Of a stretch of DNA of 64,000 bases, positions 26,722 through 37,024 are shown piece after piece. The notes beneath the pieces are model-generated. The model did no database searches and was not told the origin of the DNA. It saw only the letters and a list, made by a program, of their open reading frames with translations. Position 1 is the first letter of the stretch. The number at the start of each line of letters is the position of its first letter. The DNA is taken from NCBI GenBank assembly GCA_026125895.1, contig JAHCKG010000005.1, forward strand, positions 62,001-126,000, read 5' to 3'. The stretch is from Pseudolabrys sp. (lineage in GTDB: Bacteria > Pseudomonadota > Alphaproteobacteria > Rhizobiales > Xanthobacteraceae). The position numbers were made by a program, and so were the translations under genes.

Positions 26722-27357
26722 TCAGCCGAAAATCCGGTCGACGTCGTGCTGGGTGGCGTGGCCGGTGTCGCTGGCGAGCTTCGGCCCGTTCAACAGCCCG
26801 TCACTGATCGTCGCCTTGCCGCGCGGCTGTGCTTCCCGATGCGCGCCGGCGCTGCGCGCAATGATCGCGTCGAGCTGGCCTTCCATCGTGCCCAGGAGGC
26901 TGATCACCTTGCCGATGTGCTGGCCGGCGATGTCCTGGAAATTGCAGGCCTCGTAAATCTTGACGATCTGATCCTGGATTTCCTGGGCGAGGCCGCGCTT
27001 GTAATCGTCCTTCAGGCTGGCCGCGAGGGCGCGCGCATTGTCGTCGGCGGCTTCGGCGAGGTTGAGGATCTGGTCGGTGGCGCTGCGCATGTCATCGACC
27101 GCGGCGCCGAGCTGCGCGGCGGCACGAGGCAGGCGGCGCTCTTTGGCGTCACCCACCAGCGCGGTGAGATCCTGGCGGTTGCGCGCCATCGCTTCGCGGG
27201 CGGCGGCGATCTCGCTGCGCAACGTCGACAGGGCATCGATATCGACGGCGACGTCGGCCGCATAGGACGCGGCCGCGCCGTTCCGGCGCGGCGTCAGCAT
27301 CGATTCGATCCGAAAAGCCTTGCGCTGCACGGCCTGATCCTCAGCCTTATCCGCCAT
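26722..27357 (-). CDS. CheZ-family protein phosphatase
   Basis: 211 residues, mostly helical. The active-site segment EACNFQDIAGQHIGKVISLL matches the CheZ motif, in which Asp and Gln of QD-x2-GQ orient water for CheY-P dephosphorylation. The C-terminal HDVDRIFG could be the CheY-docking tail. It probably acts on a CheY-type regulator such as the one at 54980-55381. It is a single gene; no chemotaxis cluster is nearby. The preceding N-terminal region is Ala/Arg-rich and not conserved. Confidence 0.87.
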   Translation of the reverse strand: MADKAEDQAVQRKAFRIESMLTPRRNGAAASYAADVAVDIDALSTLRSEIAAAREAMARNRQDLTALVGDAKERRLPRAAAQLGAAVDDMRSATDQILNLAEAADDNARALAASLKDDYKRGLAQEIQDQIVKIYEACNFQDIAGQHIGKVISLLGTMEGQLDAIIARSAGAHREAQPRGKATISDGLLNGPKLASDTGHATQHDVDRIFG

Positions 27358-27590
27358 AGCGTGTAGCGCATGGTGAATTAACGACGCGTTGCAGCGCTAG
27401 AATGCCGCGCACTTTGCCGCTGCGACGGCAACGAAGCATTAACCACGTCGTTTCGCATTTTACTCAAAATAAACGTTAGCCCCACGAAGCGTGCGCAAAG
27501 CGCGCAAGGCGATCGGCCTGGTTTACCAATCCGATGTTTGATTGTGAGGTGGTGCGGGCGGCATTCTTTTCTTCGTGTGCGAGTAGCGTG

Positions 27591-28466
<876 letters not shown>

Positions 28467-28472
28467 ACCTCT

Positions 28473-28582
28473 TGCCCCGGACGCGGCGCGAAGCGCCGCA
28501 GAGCCGGGGCCGTTCCAGGCTCAGGTCCGCGACGGTCCCGGTTCAGCCGCGCATCACTGCGTGCTGCGCCGCGCCCGGGACA
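28473..28582. repeat. Palindromic intergenic repeat, family B
   Basis: The ends TGCCCCGGACGCGGCGC and GCGCCGCGCCCGGGACA pair. Inside are GCAGAGCCGGGGCCGTTCC and GGTCCCGGTTCAGCCGCGCATCACTGCG. The element at 48996-49119 has the same blocks. It separates the L,D-transpeptidase from the convergent DUF2076 gene. Confidence 0.82.
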
Positions 28583-28584
28583 AG

Positions 28585-29343
28585 TCAGGCGCTGTCGTCG
28601 CCGCTGAAGTCGCCATCGAAATCGCCGCTGTCGGCAACGTCGAAGTCGCTGGCATTGTCGCTGTCGCCGTCGTCGAACAGGCCGGCGCTGCGGTCGTTGC
28701 CGCCGACATCGTTGAGCCCGGCATCGCGCGACAGATCGCTACCGGCCGCATTGTCTTTGCCGCCGCCCCACGGATTGTTCGAGCCCTGATCGCGCGGCGC
28801 GTCGGCAAGGGTGCTGCCGCTGCCGCGATGGCCGCCGAACATACCGCCCAGCGCGTTGAACAGCATCGAGCCGCCGATGACGCCCGCGGCCGTCGCCGCG
28901 GCGGTACCGAGGAACGAGCCGCCACCGCCGCCCTGCGGCGCCGCGTTGAAGGGCGAGGCCGGCTGGCCCTGCGGGGCGTATTGCGGCGCTCCGCCCGGCG
29001 AGAGGGCGCCGCCGGTATTCCAGCGCGGGTCCGGTTCGCCACCGCCGGCGCGCGGTACGCTCGGCACCGAGCCGCGGCCCAAAGCGCTCCGCATCGAATC
29101 GAGGAAGCCGCCGCTGCCGGCAGCCGTCTCGGCGCCGGTGAGTTCGCGGATGCGCGCTTCGGCCTGCTTCAGGGCTTCGTCCTGCACCAGCGCGGTCTGC
29201 ACCAGCGCGTAGAGGGCGTGCGGCGCGCGCTGTGCGCCGGCGGCGATGGCGCGTTCGGCCTCCGGATCGCGCGGCCCGGTTTCGAGCTTGGCGATGCGGT
29301 CGAACAATTCGTCGATCAGTTGGCGTTCCTGCGGCGTCATCAC
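28585..29343 (-). CDS. DUF2076 family protein
   Basis: 252 residues. The N-terminal MTPQERQLIDELFDRIAKLE and HALYALVQTALVQDEALKQAE match DUF2076. A Gly/Pro-rich middle, one hydrophobic stretch (LGTAAATAAGVIGGSMLF) and an acidic, Asp/Ser/Gly-rich C-terminus follow (SGDFDGDFSGDD). The function of the family is not established. It ends against the palindromic repeat; ATG at 29343 or the next codon (29340) both fit. Confidence 0.8.
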   Translation of the reverse strand: MMTPQERQLIDELFDRIAKLETGPRDPEAERAIAAGAQRAPHALYALVQTALVQDEALKQAEARIRELTGAETAAGSGGFLDSMRSALGRGSVPSVPRAGGGEPDPRWNTGGALSPGGAPQYAPQGQPASPFNAAPQGGGGGSFLGTAAATAAGVIGGSMLFNALGGMFGGHRGSGSTLADAPRDQGSNNPWGGGKDNAAGSDLSRDAGLNDVGGNDRSAGLFDDGDSDNASDFDVADSGDFDGDFSGDDSA

Positions 29344-29382
29344 CGTTCTCCCTCGGCGCGCACGGCCGTGCGCCCGGAAGAT

Positions 29383-30261
29383 CTAGGCAGCGCCGCCGTC
29401 TCTGCCAGAGGGGTCGATCAAGGCCACGCCGTGGGCGGCAAGCGCAGCCGGAAAAGCATCCGAACTGAAGAAGGCGAATTCGTGCTCGCGCAGTGTCGTC
29501 AGCGAGTCGAGCGCGGTCAGATCGGCATCGACGAAGCCGGGGTGGCACATGATCAGGCCACCGCCCGGCAAGTTCTTCAGGAACCGCGGGAAAATCGCCG
29601 CGAAGTTCGCCTTGGTGCTGAACGAATAAACACCGGCGAAGGCCGGATTGGTGGTGACGCCGAGGCGGGCGGCGCGGCTGCGGAAACCGAGATTGAGAAT
29701 GTCGATGACCAGGCCCTTGCGGTCGTGCAGCGGGCGCGCGCCGCGTGGCCGGCCGCATTGCCGCACCCAGGCGCCGGGCACGGTTTCAGCCGCCACCTTG
29801 AGGAAGGCGTCGCGCACCTGCGGCAGCAATTGCACGTGCTGATGGCCGTCGAGATAGGCGGGCAGTGTACCGAAGGTCTCGACGAACGCTTCCACCTGCG
29901 TCGCGATCTCAACGGTGAGCATGTCGATATCGAGCCGGCGCGTCATCGCCGCGCGCATCAGGTCGATCTGCGGCAGGAAGGCGCCGCCGCGAAGCGGCGC
30001 GAAGTTGGCGCTCAACGGTTTGAAGGGCGCGGTCAGCGTGACATGCAGGCCGATCGCGGCGTTGCCGTCGCCATTGGCTTCGACCAGGGCGTCGGCCTCG
30101 TCGCGGTCGAGGTGACCTGCCGCCGTCATCACCGAGGTGGCGTTGATGCGGCGGTTCGCGATCAACTGGCGGATCGCATCGTTGACGCCGGGCGCCATGC
30201 CGTAATCGTCGGCGCACAGCCAGACGCGGCGGGTCCTGCTGCTCAAGAGGGACAGGCTCAC
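29383..30261 (-). CDS. ChbG/HpnK-family deacetylase
   Basis: 292 residues. The metal site is visible as LCADDYGMAPGVN (Asp-Asp), LHVTLTAPF and LDGHQHVQLLP (His ligands). MCHPGFVD is a conserved family motif. ChbG removes acetyl groups from chitooligosaccharides, and HpnK acts in hopanoid side-chain synthesis. Here the partner genes (GT2 and divergent GtrA) suggest action on a lipid-linked sugar. GTG at 30261 overlaps the glycosyltransferase stop (GTGA), so the two are translationally coupled. Confidence 0.9.
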   Translation of the reverse strand: MSLSLLSSRTRRVWLCADDYGMAPGVNDAIRQLIANRRINATSVMTAAGHLDRDEADALVEANGDGNAAIGLHVTLTAPFKPLSANFAPLRGGAFLPQIDLMRAAMTRRLDIDMLTVEIATQVEAFVETFGTLPAYLDGHQHVQLLPQVRDAFLKVAAETVPGAWVRQCGRPRGARPLHDRKGLVIDILNLGFRSRAARLGVTTNPAFAGVYSFSTKANFAAIFPRFLKNLPGGGLIMCHPGFVDADLTALDSLTTLREHEFAFFSSDAFPAALAAHGVALIDPSGRDGGAA

Positions 30262-31325
30262 TCGGCCGCGCGCGACGACGTGCTGCGCGGCTCCTCGTCC
30301 TGCTTAACCTGCTTGAGATTGTGTTCGGCGACGAAATAGACCGGCCGACCTTTGATCTCGGACAGAAGCTTGCCGATATATTCGCCGAGAATGCCGATCA
30401 TCATCAACTGCACGCCGCCGAGCACCATCATGCCGATGACGATCGACGGATAACCGGGCACGTCCTCGCCGAACAGAACGGTCTCGAGGAAGATCCAGAA
30501 GCCGAACAGCAACGACGAGGCCGCGATCATAGCTCCGAGCAGGCTGGCGACGCGCAACGGCGCCACCGAGAACGAGGTCAGGCCCTCGATCGACAGGCCG
30601 ACCAGCGACCAGATGTTCCACGAGGTGACACCGTGCTCGCGTTCGGCCGGTTCGTAATCGACACGCACCTGCTTGAAGCCGATCCAGGTCGACAGGCCCT
30701 TGAAGAAGCGGTTGCGCTCCGGCATCTGCCGCAGCGCGTCGGCGGCGCGCGGCGACAGCAGGCGGAAATCGCCGGCGTCTTCCGGGATCTTGAGGCGGGC
30801 GCGCCAGTTGAGCAGCCAGTAGAACCAGTGCACGCCGGTGCGGCGCAGGAAGGATTCGTTCTCGCGGTGCGCCTTGGCGGTATAGACGACGTCATAGCCG
30901 TCATCGATCCAGCGCATGACCAGGGTTTCGATCAGGCTCGGCGGATGCTGGCCGTCGGCGTCCATGAACATGACGGCGCCGAGCCGGCAATGGTCGAGAC
31001 CGGCGAGCAGCGCGGCCTCCTTGCCGAAATTGCGCGACAGGGTGACGACCTGGACGTCGAGCGAGATGGCGGGGAGGGACATCGCCACCTCGCTGGAGCC
31101 GTCGCGGCTGCCGTCGTCGACATAGACGACCTCGACCGCCAGCCCGTATTTGCTCTTGAGGAAGCGGGCCACCTCGGCGACGCGCTCGTGCAGGCCCGGC
31201 AGGCCCTTGGCCTCGTTGTACACCGGGACGACGATCGACAGTCCGGCCCGGGGTCCGGCGCCGGCGCGCTTGCTCTGGCCGGCCCGGCTGGCCGTTCGGG
31301 TGGTTTTTGCCGGCGATTTAGGCAC
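30258..31325 (-). CDS. GT2 glycosyltransferase (GtrB/DPM1-like), membrane-anchored
   Basis: 355 residues. The GT-A domain has VVPVYNEAKGLP, VDDGSRDGS and MDADGQHPP, the nucleotide-sugar and metal-binding motifs of polyprenyl-phosphate glycosyltransferases. Two C-terminal membrane helices (FGFWIFLETVLFG and GMMVLGGVQLMMIGILGEYIGKL) anchor it. It probably transfers a sugar to undecaprenyl phosphate. It lies upstream of and overlaps the ChbG/HpnK gene, and is divergent from a GtrA flippase-like gene, a classic pairing. Confidence 0.92.
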   Translation of the reverse strand: MPKSPAKTTRTASRAGQSKRAGAGPRAGLSIVVPVYNEAKGLPGLHERVAEVARFLKSKYGLAVEVVYVDDGSRDGSSEVAMSLPAISLDVQVVTLSRNFGKEAALLAGLDHCRLGAVMFMDADGQHPPSLIETLVMRWIDDGYDVVYTAKAHRENESFLRRTGVHWFYWLLNWRARLKIPEDAGDFRLLSPRAADALRQMPERNRFFKGLSTWIGFKQVRVDYEPAEREHGVTSWNIWSLVGLSIEGLTSFSVAPLRVASLLGAMIAASSLLFGFWIFLETVLFGEDVPGYPSIVIGMMVLGGVQLMMIGILGEYIGKLLSEIKGRPVYFVAEHNLKQVKQDEEPRSTSSRAAE

Positions 31326-31457
31326 GCAATTCTCCGCTCAAGGCGCGATCTATAGCGCATGGTGATGGCCTTGTCGCCATGCGCCGCGCCATCGGCGCTC
31401 GGACGGAACCGCCTTTTCGGGCAAGACCTTGGCGGTTCGAGATGGTATGGAGGCGGC

Positions 31458-31913
31458 ATGATTCAACCGCTGCACGACCTCCGTGAACGATTGCGCGTCG
31501 CCTGGGCCGAGCGCGCCGTGGCGCTCAAGGCGATCAGCTTCGCGCTGATCGGCGTTGTCAATTCCGCAATCGACTTTGCGGTATTTTCCTTCGCCTATTA
31601 TTTCCTGGCACTGCCCATCCTGGTGTCGAACAGCATGGCCTGGGTGGTCGCGGTCAGCGGCTCCTACGTGATGAACTCGACCATCACCTTCGCCACCGAG
31701 TCCGGCCGCAAACTCGCTTTTGATCGCTATATCGGCTTCGCGCTGTCGCAGTTCGCCGGGTTCCTCGCCAACACGCTGACGGTATGGTGCATGGTCGAAC
31801 TCGCCCACATTCCGGCCTGGGGCGGCAAGCTGGTCGCGATCTTTGTGTCCTTCGCCGTCAATTTCTCGCTGTCGCATTTCGTGGTGTTCAGAAAGCGCGA
31901 GACGGCCGAGTAA
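31458..31913 (+). CDS. GtrA family membrane protein (putative polyprenyl-phosphate sugar flippase)
   Basis: 151 residues with four membrane helices. FALIGVVNSAIDFAVFSF, MAWVVAVSGSYVMNSTITF and FVSFAVNFSLSHFVVF are typical GtrA motifs (helices with NxxxxF and FxxxNF). The protein is thought to flip undecaprenyl-linked sugar across the membrane. ATG at 31458 has GGAGG at 31449-31453. It is divergent from the GT2-ChbG pair across 132 bases. Confidence 0.9.
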   Translation: MIQPLHDLRERLRVAWAERAVALKAISFALIGVVNSAIDFAVFSFAYYFLALPILVSNSMAWVVAVSGSYVMNSTITFATESGRKLAFDRYIGFALSQFAGFLANTLTVWCMVELAHIPAWGGKLVAIFVSFAVNFSLSHFVVFRKRETAE

Positions 31914-31939
31914 CCTACCCTGCGCCAGGGAGTTTTCCG

Positions 31940-33181
31940 ATGCGCCATGACGACAACCTGACGGCCGACCTGCCGAACTTCGTCACGCATCTGGAATGTT
32001 CGATGACCGGCGAGCGCCACGAGGCGGACGAGGTGCATAACCTCTCGCGTGCCGGTAAGCCGCTGCTGGTGCGCTACGACCTCACCGGCGTGAAGCAGGC
32101 GCTGAGCAAGGACAAACTGGCGCAACGTCCCGCCGACCTCTGGCGCTACCGCGAACTGCTGCCGGTGCGGCGCAAGGAGGACATCGTCAGCCTCGGCGAG
32201 ATCATGACGCCGATCGTGCCGATGCCGAAGCTGGCGAAAAAGCTCGGCGGCGGCGAAATCCTGGTCAAGGACGAGGGCCGTCTGCCGACCGGGTCGTTCA
32301 AGGCGCGCGGCCTCGTCATGGCGGTGTCGATGGCCAAAGCGCTCGGCATCAGGCACATGGCGATGCCGACCAACGGCAATGCCGGCGCGGCGCTGGCGGC
32401 TTACGCCTCGCACTGCGGCATCAAGACGACAATCTTCTGCCCGGAAGACACGCCGGAGGTGAATGTCAGTGAGATCGCGCTGCAGGGCGCGGCCGTGTAC
32501 CGCGTCAACGGCTTGATCGACGACTGCGGCAAGATCGTCGCCGAGGGCAAGGCCAGGGTCGGGTGGTTCGACACATCGACGCTGAAGGAGCCCTACCGCA
32601 TCGAAGGCAAGAAGACGATGGGCCTCGAACTCGCCGAGCAACTCGGTTGGAGCGTGCCGGATGCGATCTTCTATCCAACCGGCGGCGGCACCGGCCTGAT
32701 CGGCATGTGGAAGGCGTTCGACGAACTGGAGAAGATCGGCTTCATCGGTTCGAAGCGCCCGCGCATGATCGCGGTGCAGGCGGCCGGATGCGCGCCGATG
32801 GTGAAAGCTTTCGACGAAGGCAAGGAGCACGCGCCGCGCTGGGAGAACGCGCACACGATCGCTTCCGGCATCCGCGTGCCGCAGGCGGTCGGCGATTTCC
32901 TCATTCTCCGCGCCGTGCGCGAGTCGGGAGGCTTCGCCATCGCGGTCGAGGACCCGGCGATCGAACTGGCGCTCGACGAGATGGCGCGCGAGGAGGGCTT
33001 CCTGCTGTGCCCCGAGGGCGCCGCGACCTATGCCGCCTACAAGCAGGCGCTCGCCGACGGCCGCGTGTCGAAGTCGGATCGCGTCGTGCTGTTCAACTGC
33101 GCGAGCGGTTTGAAATATCCGCTGCCGAAGATCGAGAAGAAGCTCGATCGCTTGAAGCCGATCGATTACGCCGCGCTGTAA
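31940..33181 (+). CDS. thrC: Threonine synthase (PLP-dependent, fold-type II)
   Basis: 413 residues. The PLP-lysine lies in RLPTGSFKARGLVMA, and TNGNAGAALAAYASHCGIKT and PTGGGTGLIGMWKAF are the phosphate-binding loops of the threonine synthase/dehydratase group. It converts O-phosphohomoserine to threonine. ATG at 31940 follows GCCAGGGAG. It starts 26 bases after gtrA on the same strand. Related enzymes such as cysteate synthase cannot be excluded from sequence alone. Confidence 0.85.
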   Translation: MRHDDNLTADLPNFVTHLECSMTGERHEADEVHNLSRAGKPLLVRYDLTGVKQALSKDKLAQRPADLWRYRELLPVRRKEDIVSLGEIMTPIVPMPKLAKKLGGGEILVKDEGRLPTGSFKARGLVMAVSMAKALGIRHMAMPTNGNAGAALAAYASHCGIKTTIFCPEDTPEVNVSEIALQGAAVYRVNGLIDDCGKIVAEGKARVGWFDTSTLKEPYRIEGKKTMGLELAEQLGWSVPDAIFYPTGGGTGLIGMWKAFDELEKIGFIGSKRPRMIAVQAAGCAPMVKAFDEGKEHAPRWENAHTIASGIRVPQAVGDFLILRAVRESGGFAIAVEDPAIELALDEMAREEGFLLCPEGAATYAAYKQALADGRVSKSDRVVLFNCASGLKYPLPKIEKKLDRLKPIDYAAL

Positions 33182-33331
33182 TTCCGCATCCAAATGCGGT
33201 TTATGGCTCCGCTACGCGCCCGCTACACCATAGCTACGCGGCGCGCCGATTATTAAAGAACCTTTTGTCGTTTCAGCAGCGCGGCCGCCTCCTAGTTTCG
33301 CGTAACGCTTGGGGGCGTCACGGAGAACGAC

Positions 33332-33628
33332 ATGCGCTGCCTGACCTTTGCCGTCATTATCATGGCGGCGGGTATCGTCACCCCTTGCCTTGGCGAGGAC
33401 TCCTATCTGCAAACCTGGCATCCGCTCGGCAATGAGGCATCCGCCCGGGCGTCCGCCAACGCCCCGACCTATGACGAATGCTTCCGGCTCGGCTGGGTGC
33501 GCGGCGTTCATGTCGAGCGCGAGGAGTGGGACGACTTCTACGCACAATGCGTTGCGGGGCAGGTGCCGTTCCAAAGCGGGATGGCGATCGACTCGGTGCC
33601 GCTCGAGCACGGCGAGCCGGCGCCGTGA
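33332..33628 (+). CDS. Small secreted protein, unknown function
   Basis: 98 residues. A signal peptide (MRCLTFAVIIMAAGIVTPCLG) precedes a short mature part with TYDECFRLGWVRGVHVER and EWDDFYAQC, so two cysteines (in DEC and AQC) may form a disulfide. CGGAGA lies ahead of the ATG. A single-gene unit between threonine synthase and the PLP lyase. No family was assigned. Confidence 0.65.
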   Translation: MRCLTFAVIIMAAGIVTPCLGEDSYLQTWHPLGNEASARASANAPTYDECFRLGWVRGVHVEREEWDDFYAQCVAGQVPFQSGMAIDSVPLEHGEPAP

Positions 33629-33809
33629 CGCGGTCGGCGTAAGACAGGGCGAAGGTGGCGTTCTCCTCGCCGAGCACGACGGCGGGCGAGTTCCTGTTGC
33701 GCAAGCGCGATCGCTGTATTCGACTTTCGCATGACGTCGAGACAGAATGCGGTGCACGATCGGTCCGATTTGTGAATCGGGCCGTTTCGCATCCGAGAGG
33801 GACACCGCC

Positions 33810-35090
33810 ATGGCCGCGCCGCGCGCCTCCAAGACCAAGATCGGCAATCACGTGCTCAAGCCCGAGACCCTGATGCTCGGCTATGGGTACGATCCCATGC
33901 TGTCGGAAGGGGCGGTGAAGCCGCCGGTGTTCCTGACCTCGACCTTCGTGTTCGGCACCGCGGAAGAAGGGCGCGATTTCTTCGACTATGTGTCTGGGCG
34001 CAAGACGCCGCCGGCCGGTACCGGCGCGGGCCTCGTCTATTCGCGCTTCAACCATCCAAACAGCGAGATCGTCGAGGATCGTCTTGCCGTTTATGAGGGC
34101 GCCGAGTCCGCCATCCTGTTCTCGTCGGGCATGTCGGCGATTTCGACGTCGCTGATGGCCTATGCGCGCCCCGGCGACGTCATCGTGCATTCGCAGCCGC
34201 TCTATGGCGGCACCGAGACCTTGCTGAGCAGGACCTTCGCCCAGTTCGGCATCAAGTCGGTGCCGTTCGCCGACGGCGTCAGCGAAACCGCCATTCGCGC
34301 GGCGCTCGCCGAAGCGCAGAAGCTCGGCCGCGTCGCCGTGGTGCTGATTGAGACGCCGTCCAATCCGACCAACACTTTGGTCGATATCGCGCTGGTGCGC
34401 CGGCTCGCCGACGAGATCGGCAAGGCGCAAGGCCACCGGCCGATCATCGCCTGCGACAATACCTTGCTCGGGCCGGTGTTTCAGCGGCCGCTGGAATTCG
34501 GCGCCGACCTGTCGCTCTATTCGCTGACCAAATATGTCGGCGGCCATTCCGACCTCATCGCCGGCGCGGCGCTCGGCAGCAAGGCGGTCATCGGGCCGGT
34601 GAAGGCGTTGCGCAGCGCCATCGGCACGCAGCTCGATCCGCATTCGTGCTGGATGCTCGGCCGTTCTCTCGAGACGCTGGCGTTGCGAATGGAAAAGTCC
34701 AACGCCAATGCCAAGGTCGTCGCCGAATTCCTGCGCGATCATCCACGCGTCGGCAAGGTGCATTACTTGCCGTTCCTCGGTGAGGGCGCAGCGCGCGACA
34801 CCTATGAGCGGCAATGCAGCGGCGCGGGCTCGACCTTCTCCTTCGACATCAAGGGCGGGCAGGCGGAGGCTTTCGCCTTCCTCAACGCGCTGCAAGTGTT
34901 CAAGCTCGCCGTCAGCCTGGGCGGCACCGAGTCGCTCGCCAGTCATCCGGCGGCGATGACGCATTCCGGCGTGCCGGCCGATGTGCGCGCCCGCATCGGC
35001 GTCCTCGACACCACGATCCGCCTGTCGGTCGGCATCGAGCATCCGGACGATCTCGTCGCCGACATCGCCCAGGCGCTGGCGCAAGGCTGA
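33810..35090 (+). CDS. Cys/Met metabolism PLP enzyme (cystathionine gamma-synthase / methionine gamma-lyase family)
   Basis: 426 residues, fold-type [52 protein letters not shown] and the PLP-lysine region [11 protein letters not shown] are family hallmarks, and [17 protein letters not shown] is the C-terminal signature. The insertion [19 protein letters not shown] is characteristic of a subgroup often annotated as cystathionine gamma-synthase-like. Synthase versus lyase activity cannot be told apart. ATG at 33810 follows GAGAGGG. Confidence 0.85.
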   Translation: MAAPRASKTKIGNHVLKPETLMLGYGYDPMLSEGAVKPPVFLTSTFVFGTAEEGRDFFDYVSGRKTPPAGTGAGLVYSRFNHPNSEIVEDRLAVYEGAESAILFSSGMSAISTSLMAYARPGDVIVHSQPLYGGTETLLSRTFAQFGIKSVPFADGVSETAIRAALAEAQKLGRVAVVLIETPSNPTNTLVDIALVRRLADEIGKAQGHRPIIACDNTLLGPVFQRPLEFGADLSLYSLTKYVGGHSDLIAGAALGSKAVIGPVKALRSAIGTQLDPHSCWMLGRSLETLALRMEKSNANAKVVAEFLRDHPRVGKVHYLPFLGEGAARDTYERQCSGAGSTFSFDIKGGQAEAFAFLNALQVFKLAVSLGGTESLASHPAAMTHSGVPADVRARIGVLDTTIRLSVGIEHPDDLVADIAQALAQG

Positions 35091-35179
35091 GCACAGCCGC
35101 GATAGCGCGCTTGTGTGTTGAGGAGCCGATGCTAAGCTTCCCCCAATTTCCGGCGTAACGGAACAATATGGGGGGAACC

Positions 35180-36157
35180 ATGGCACGCTCCATGACCACG
35201 CTCGCCGCTCTGTTCGCGGCCTATCTGATCGGCACGGCAGCGGCGCCAATGCAAGCCCAGGCGCAGGGTTGCGAGCGCGGTGCGCTCGATGCGGCCTATT
35301 GCGACGCCGACGGCGACATGGTGGCGGACACGCCGACCGATCCGAAGCAGCGCGTCAATCCCTCCGTCCTTGTATTCGCCTACACGCCGGTCGAGGACCC
35401 CGCGGTCTACGGCAAGGTCTGGGACGGCTTCATCAAGCACATGGAGAAGACGACCGGAAAGAAGGTCGTGTTCTTCCCGGTGCAGTCGAACGCCGCCGAG
35501 ATCGAGGCGATGCGCTCCGGCCGTCTGCACGTCGCCGGCTTCAATACCGGCTCCAATCCGATCGCGGTGAACTGCGCCGGCTTCGTGCCCTTCGCCATCA
35601 TGGGCGGCAAGAACGGCGAATTCGGCTACGAAATGGAAATCATCGTACCGGCCGACAGCGCAGTCAAATCGCCGGCCGATCTGAAGGGCAAGAAGATCGC
35701 CTTTACCGAACCGACCTCAAACTCCGGCTTCAAGGCGCCGTCGGCGATCCTGAAGGCGGACTTCAACCTCGAGAAGGATCGGGACTACACCGCCGTGTTC
35801 TCCGGCAAGCACGACAATTCGGTGATCGGCGTCGCCAACAAGGATTATGAAGCCGCCGCCATCGCCAACGAGGTGATGTTCCGCATGTTTGCCCGTAACG
35901 TGGTGGACAAGGCGAAGATCCGCACCATCTACAAGTCGGACACGTTCCCGACCACCGGCTACGGCGTCGCGCACAATCTCGATCCGGCGCTGACCGAGAA
36001 GATCAAGCAGGCCTTCTTCACTTTCCCGTGGGAAGGCTCGGCGCTCAAGGCCGAGTTCAAGCAGCAGGATCGCTTCGTGCCGATCACCTACAAGAAGGAC
36101 TGGAACGTCATTCGCAAGATCGATGCGGCCAATGGCGTGAAGTATTCGTGCAAGTAG
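35180..36157 (+). CDS. phnD: Phosphonate/phosphite ABC transporter substrate-binding protein PhnD
   Basis: 325 residues. A signal peptide (cleavage near AQAQG) is followed by the PhnD-type periplasmic fold: [59 protein letters not shown]. It binds phosphonates or phosphite. An unusual Cys/Asp-rich insert ([20 protein letters not shown]) follows the signal peptide and looks like a Ca2+-binding-like loop. ATG at 35180 has GGGGGAACC directly upstream; ATG at 35168 is an alternative. It is the first gene of phnD-phnC-phnE-phnE. Confidence 0.9.
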   Translation: MARSMTTLAALFAAYLIGTAAAPMQAQAQGCERGALDAAYCDADGDMVADTPTDPKQRVNPSVLVFAYTPVEDPAVYGKVWDGFIKHMEKTTGKKVVFFPVQSNAAEIEAMRSGRLHVAGFNTGSNPIAVNCAGFVPFAIMGGKNGEFGYEMEIIVPADSAVKSPADLKGKKIAFTEPTSNSGFKAPSAILKADFNLEKDRDYTAVFSGKHDNSVIGVANKDYEAAAIANEVMFRMFARNVVDKAKIRTIYKSDTFPTTGYGVAHNLDPALTEKIKQAFFTFPWEGSALKAEFKQQDRFVPITYKKDWNVIRKIDAANGVKYSCK

Positions 36158-36171
36158 CCCCGTCCGGGCCC

Positions 36172-37023
36172 ATGCTGCGCATCCGCGGACTGACCAAGCG
36201 CTATCGCACCGGCGATCTGGCGCTCGACAAGATCGATCTCGACGTCGCGCAAGGCGAGGTCGTCGCGCTGATCGGCCCGTCCGGCGCCGGCAAGTCGACG
36301 TTGATCCGCTGCATCAACCGGCTGGTCGAGCCGACCGCCGGCACGATCGCGCTCAAGGACGTCGAGCTCACCACCTTGGGCAAGGGCGCGCTGCGGCGGG
36401 CGCGGCGCAAGCTCGGCATGATCTTCCAGGAATACGCGCTGGTCGAGCGGCTGTCGGTGATGGAGAACGTGCTCAGCGGCCGGCTCGGCTATGTCGGCTT
36501 CTGGCGCAGCTATCTGCGCCGCTTTCCGCAGGCCGACATCGACGAAGCGTTCCGGCTGTTGTCGCGCGTCGGTCTCGATCACATGGTGGACAAGCGCGCT
36601 GACGCGCTGTCGGGCGGGCAGCGCCAGCGCGTCGGCATCTGCCGCGCGCTGATCCAGAACCCCGATCTGCTGCTGGTCGATGAGCCGACGGCCTCGCTCG
36701 ATCCGAAGACGTCGCGGCAGATCATGCGGCTGATCACCGAACTCTGCCGCGAGCGCAACCTGTCGGCCATCGTCAACATCCACGACGTCCAGCTCGCGCA
36801 GATGTTCGCCTCGCGCATCGTCGGCCTGCGCCAGGGCAAGATCGTCTATGACGGCCCGCCGGACGGCCTGACCTCGGAAGTCCTCACACGGATCTACGGC
36901 GAGGAGGACTGGTCGGCGACGGTGCAGCAGGGGCAGGACGCCGACGACGACGAGGCGGCGCCACCGCTCGCCGGGCTCGAGCCGGGCCCGCTCGACCGCG
37001 GCCGCCTCGCGGGGCTGACGTGA
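36172..37023 (+). CDS. phnC: Phosphonate ABC transporter ATP-binding protein PhnC
   Basis: 283 residues. Walker [21 protein letters not shown], signature [17 protein letters not shown] and Walker [14 protein letters not shown] are intact, and [22 protein letters not shown] is typical of PhnC. It energises uptake through the two PhnE permeases. ATG at 36172 follows phnD by 14 bases. An acidic, Pro-rich C-terminal tail is longer than usual. phnE1 starts 1 base after the stop. Confidence 0.93.
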   Translation: MLRIRGLTKRYRTGDLALDKIDLDVAQGEVVALIGPSGAGKSTLIRCINRLVEPTAGTIALKDVELTTLGKGALRRARRKLGMIFQEYALVERLSVMENVLSGRLGYVGFWRSYLRRFPQADIDEAFRLLSRVGLDHMVDKRADALSGGQRQRVGICRALIQNPDLLLVDEPTASLDPKTSRQIMRLITELCRERNLSAIVNIHDVQLAQMFASRIVGLRQGKIVYDGPPDGLTSEVLTRIYGEEDWSATVQQGQDADDDEAAPPLAGLEPGPLDRGRLAGLT

Positions 37024-37024
37024 C

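Noticed and set aside
33378-35249. 623-codon minus-strand frame opposite the PLP lyase
   Set aside because: The plus strand carries a full-length PLP enzyme with the active-site lysine; only a short stretch near 33620-33720 is kept as a weak finding.
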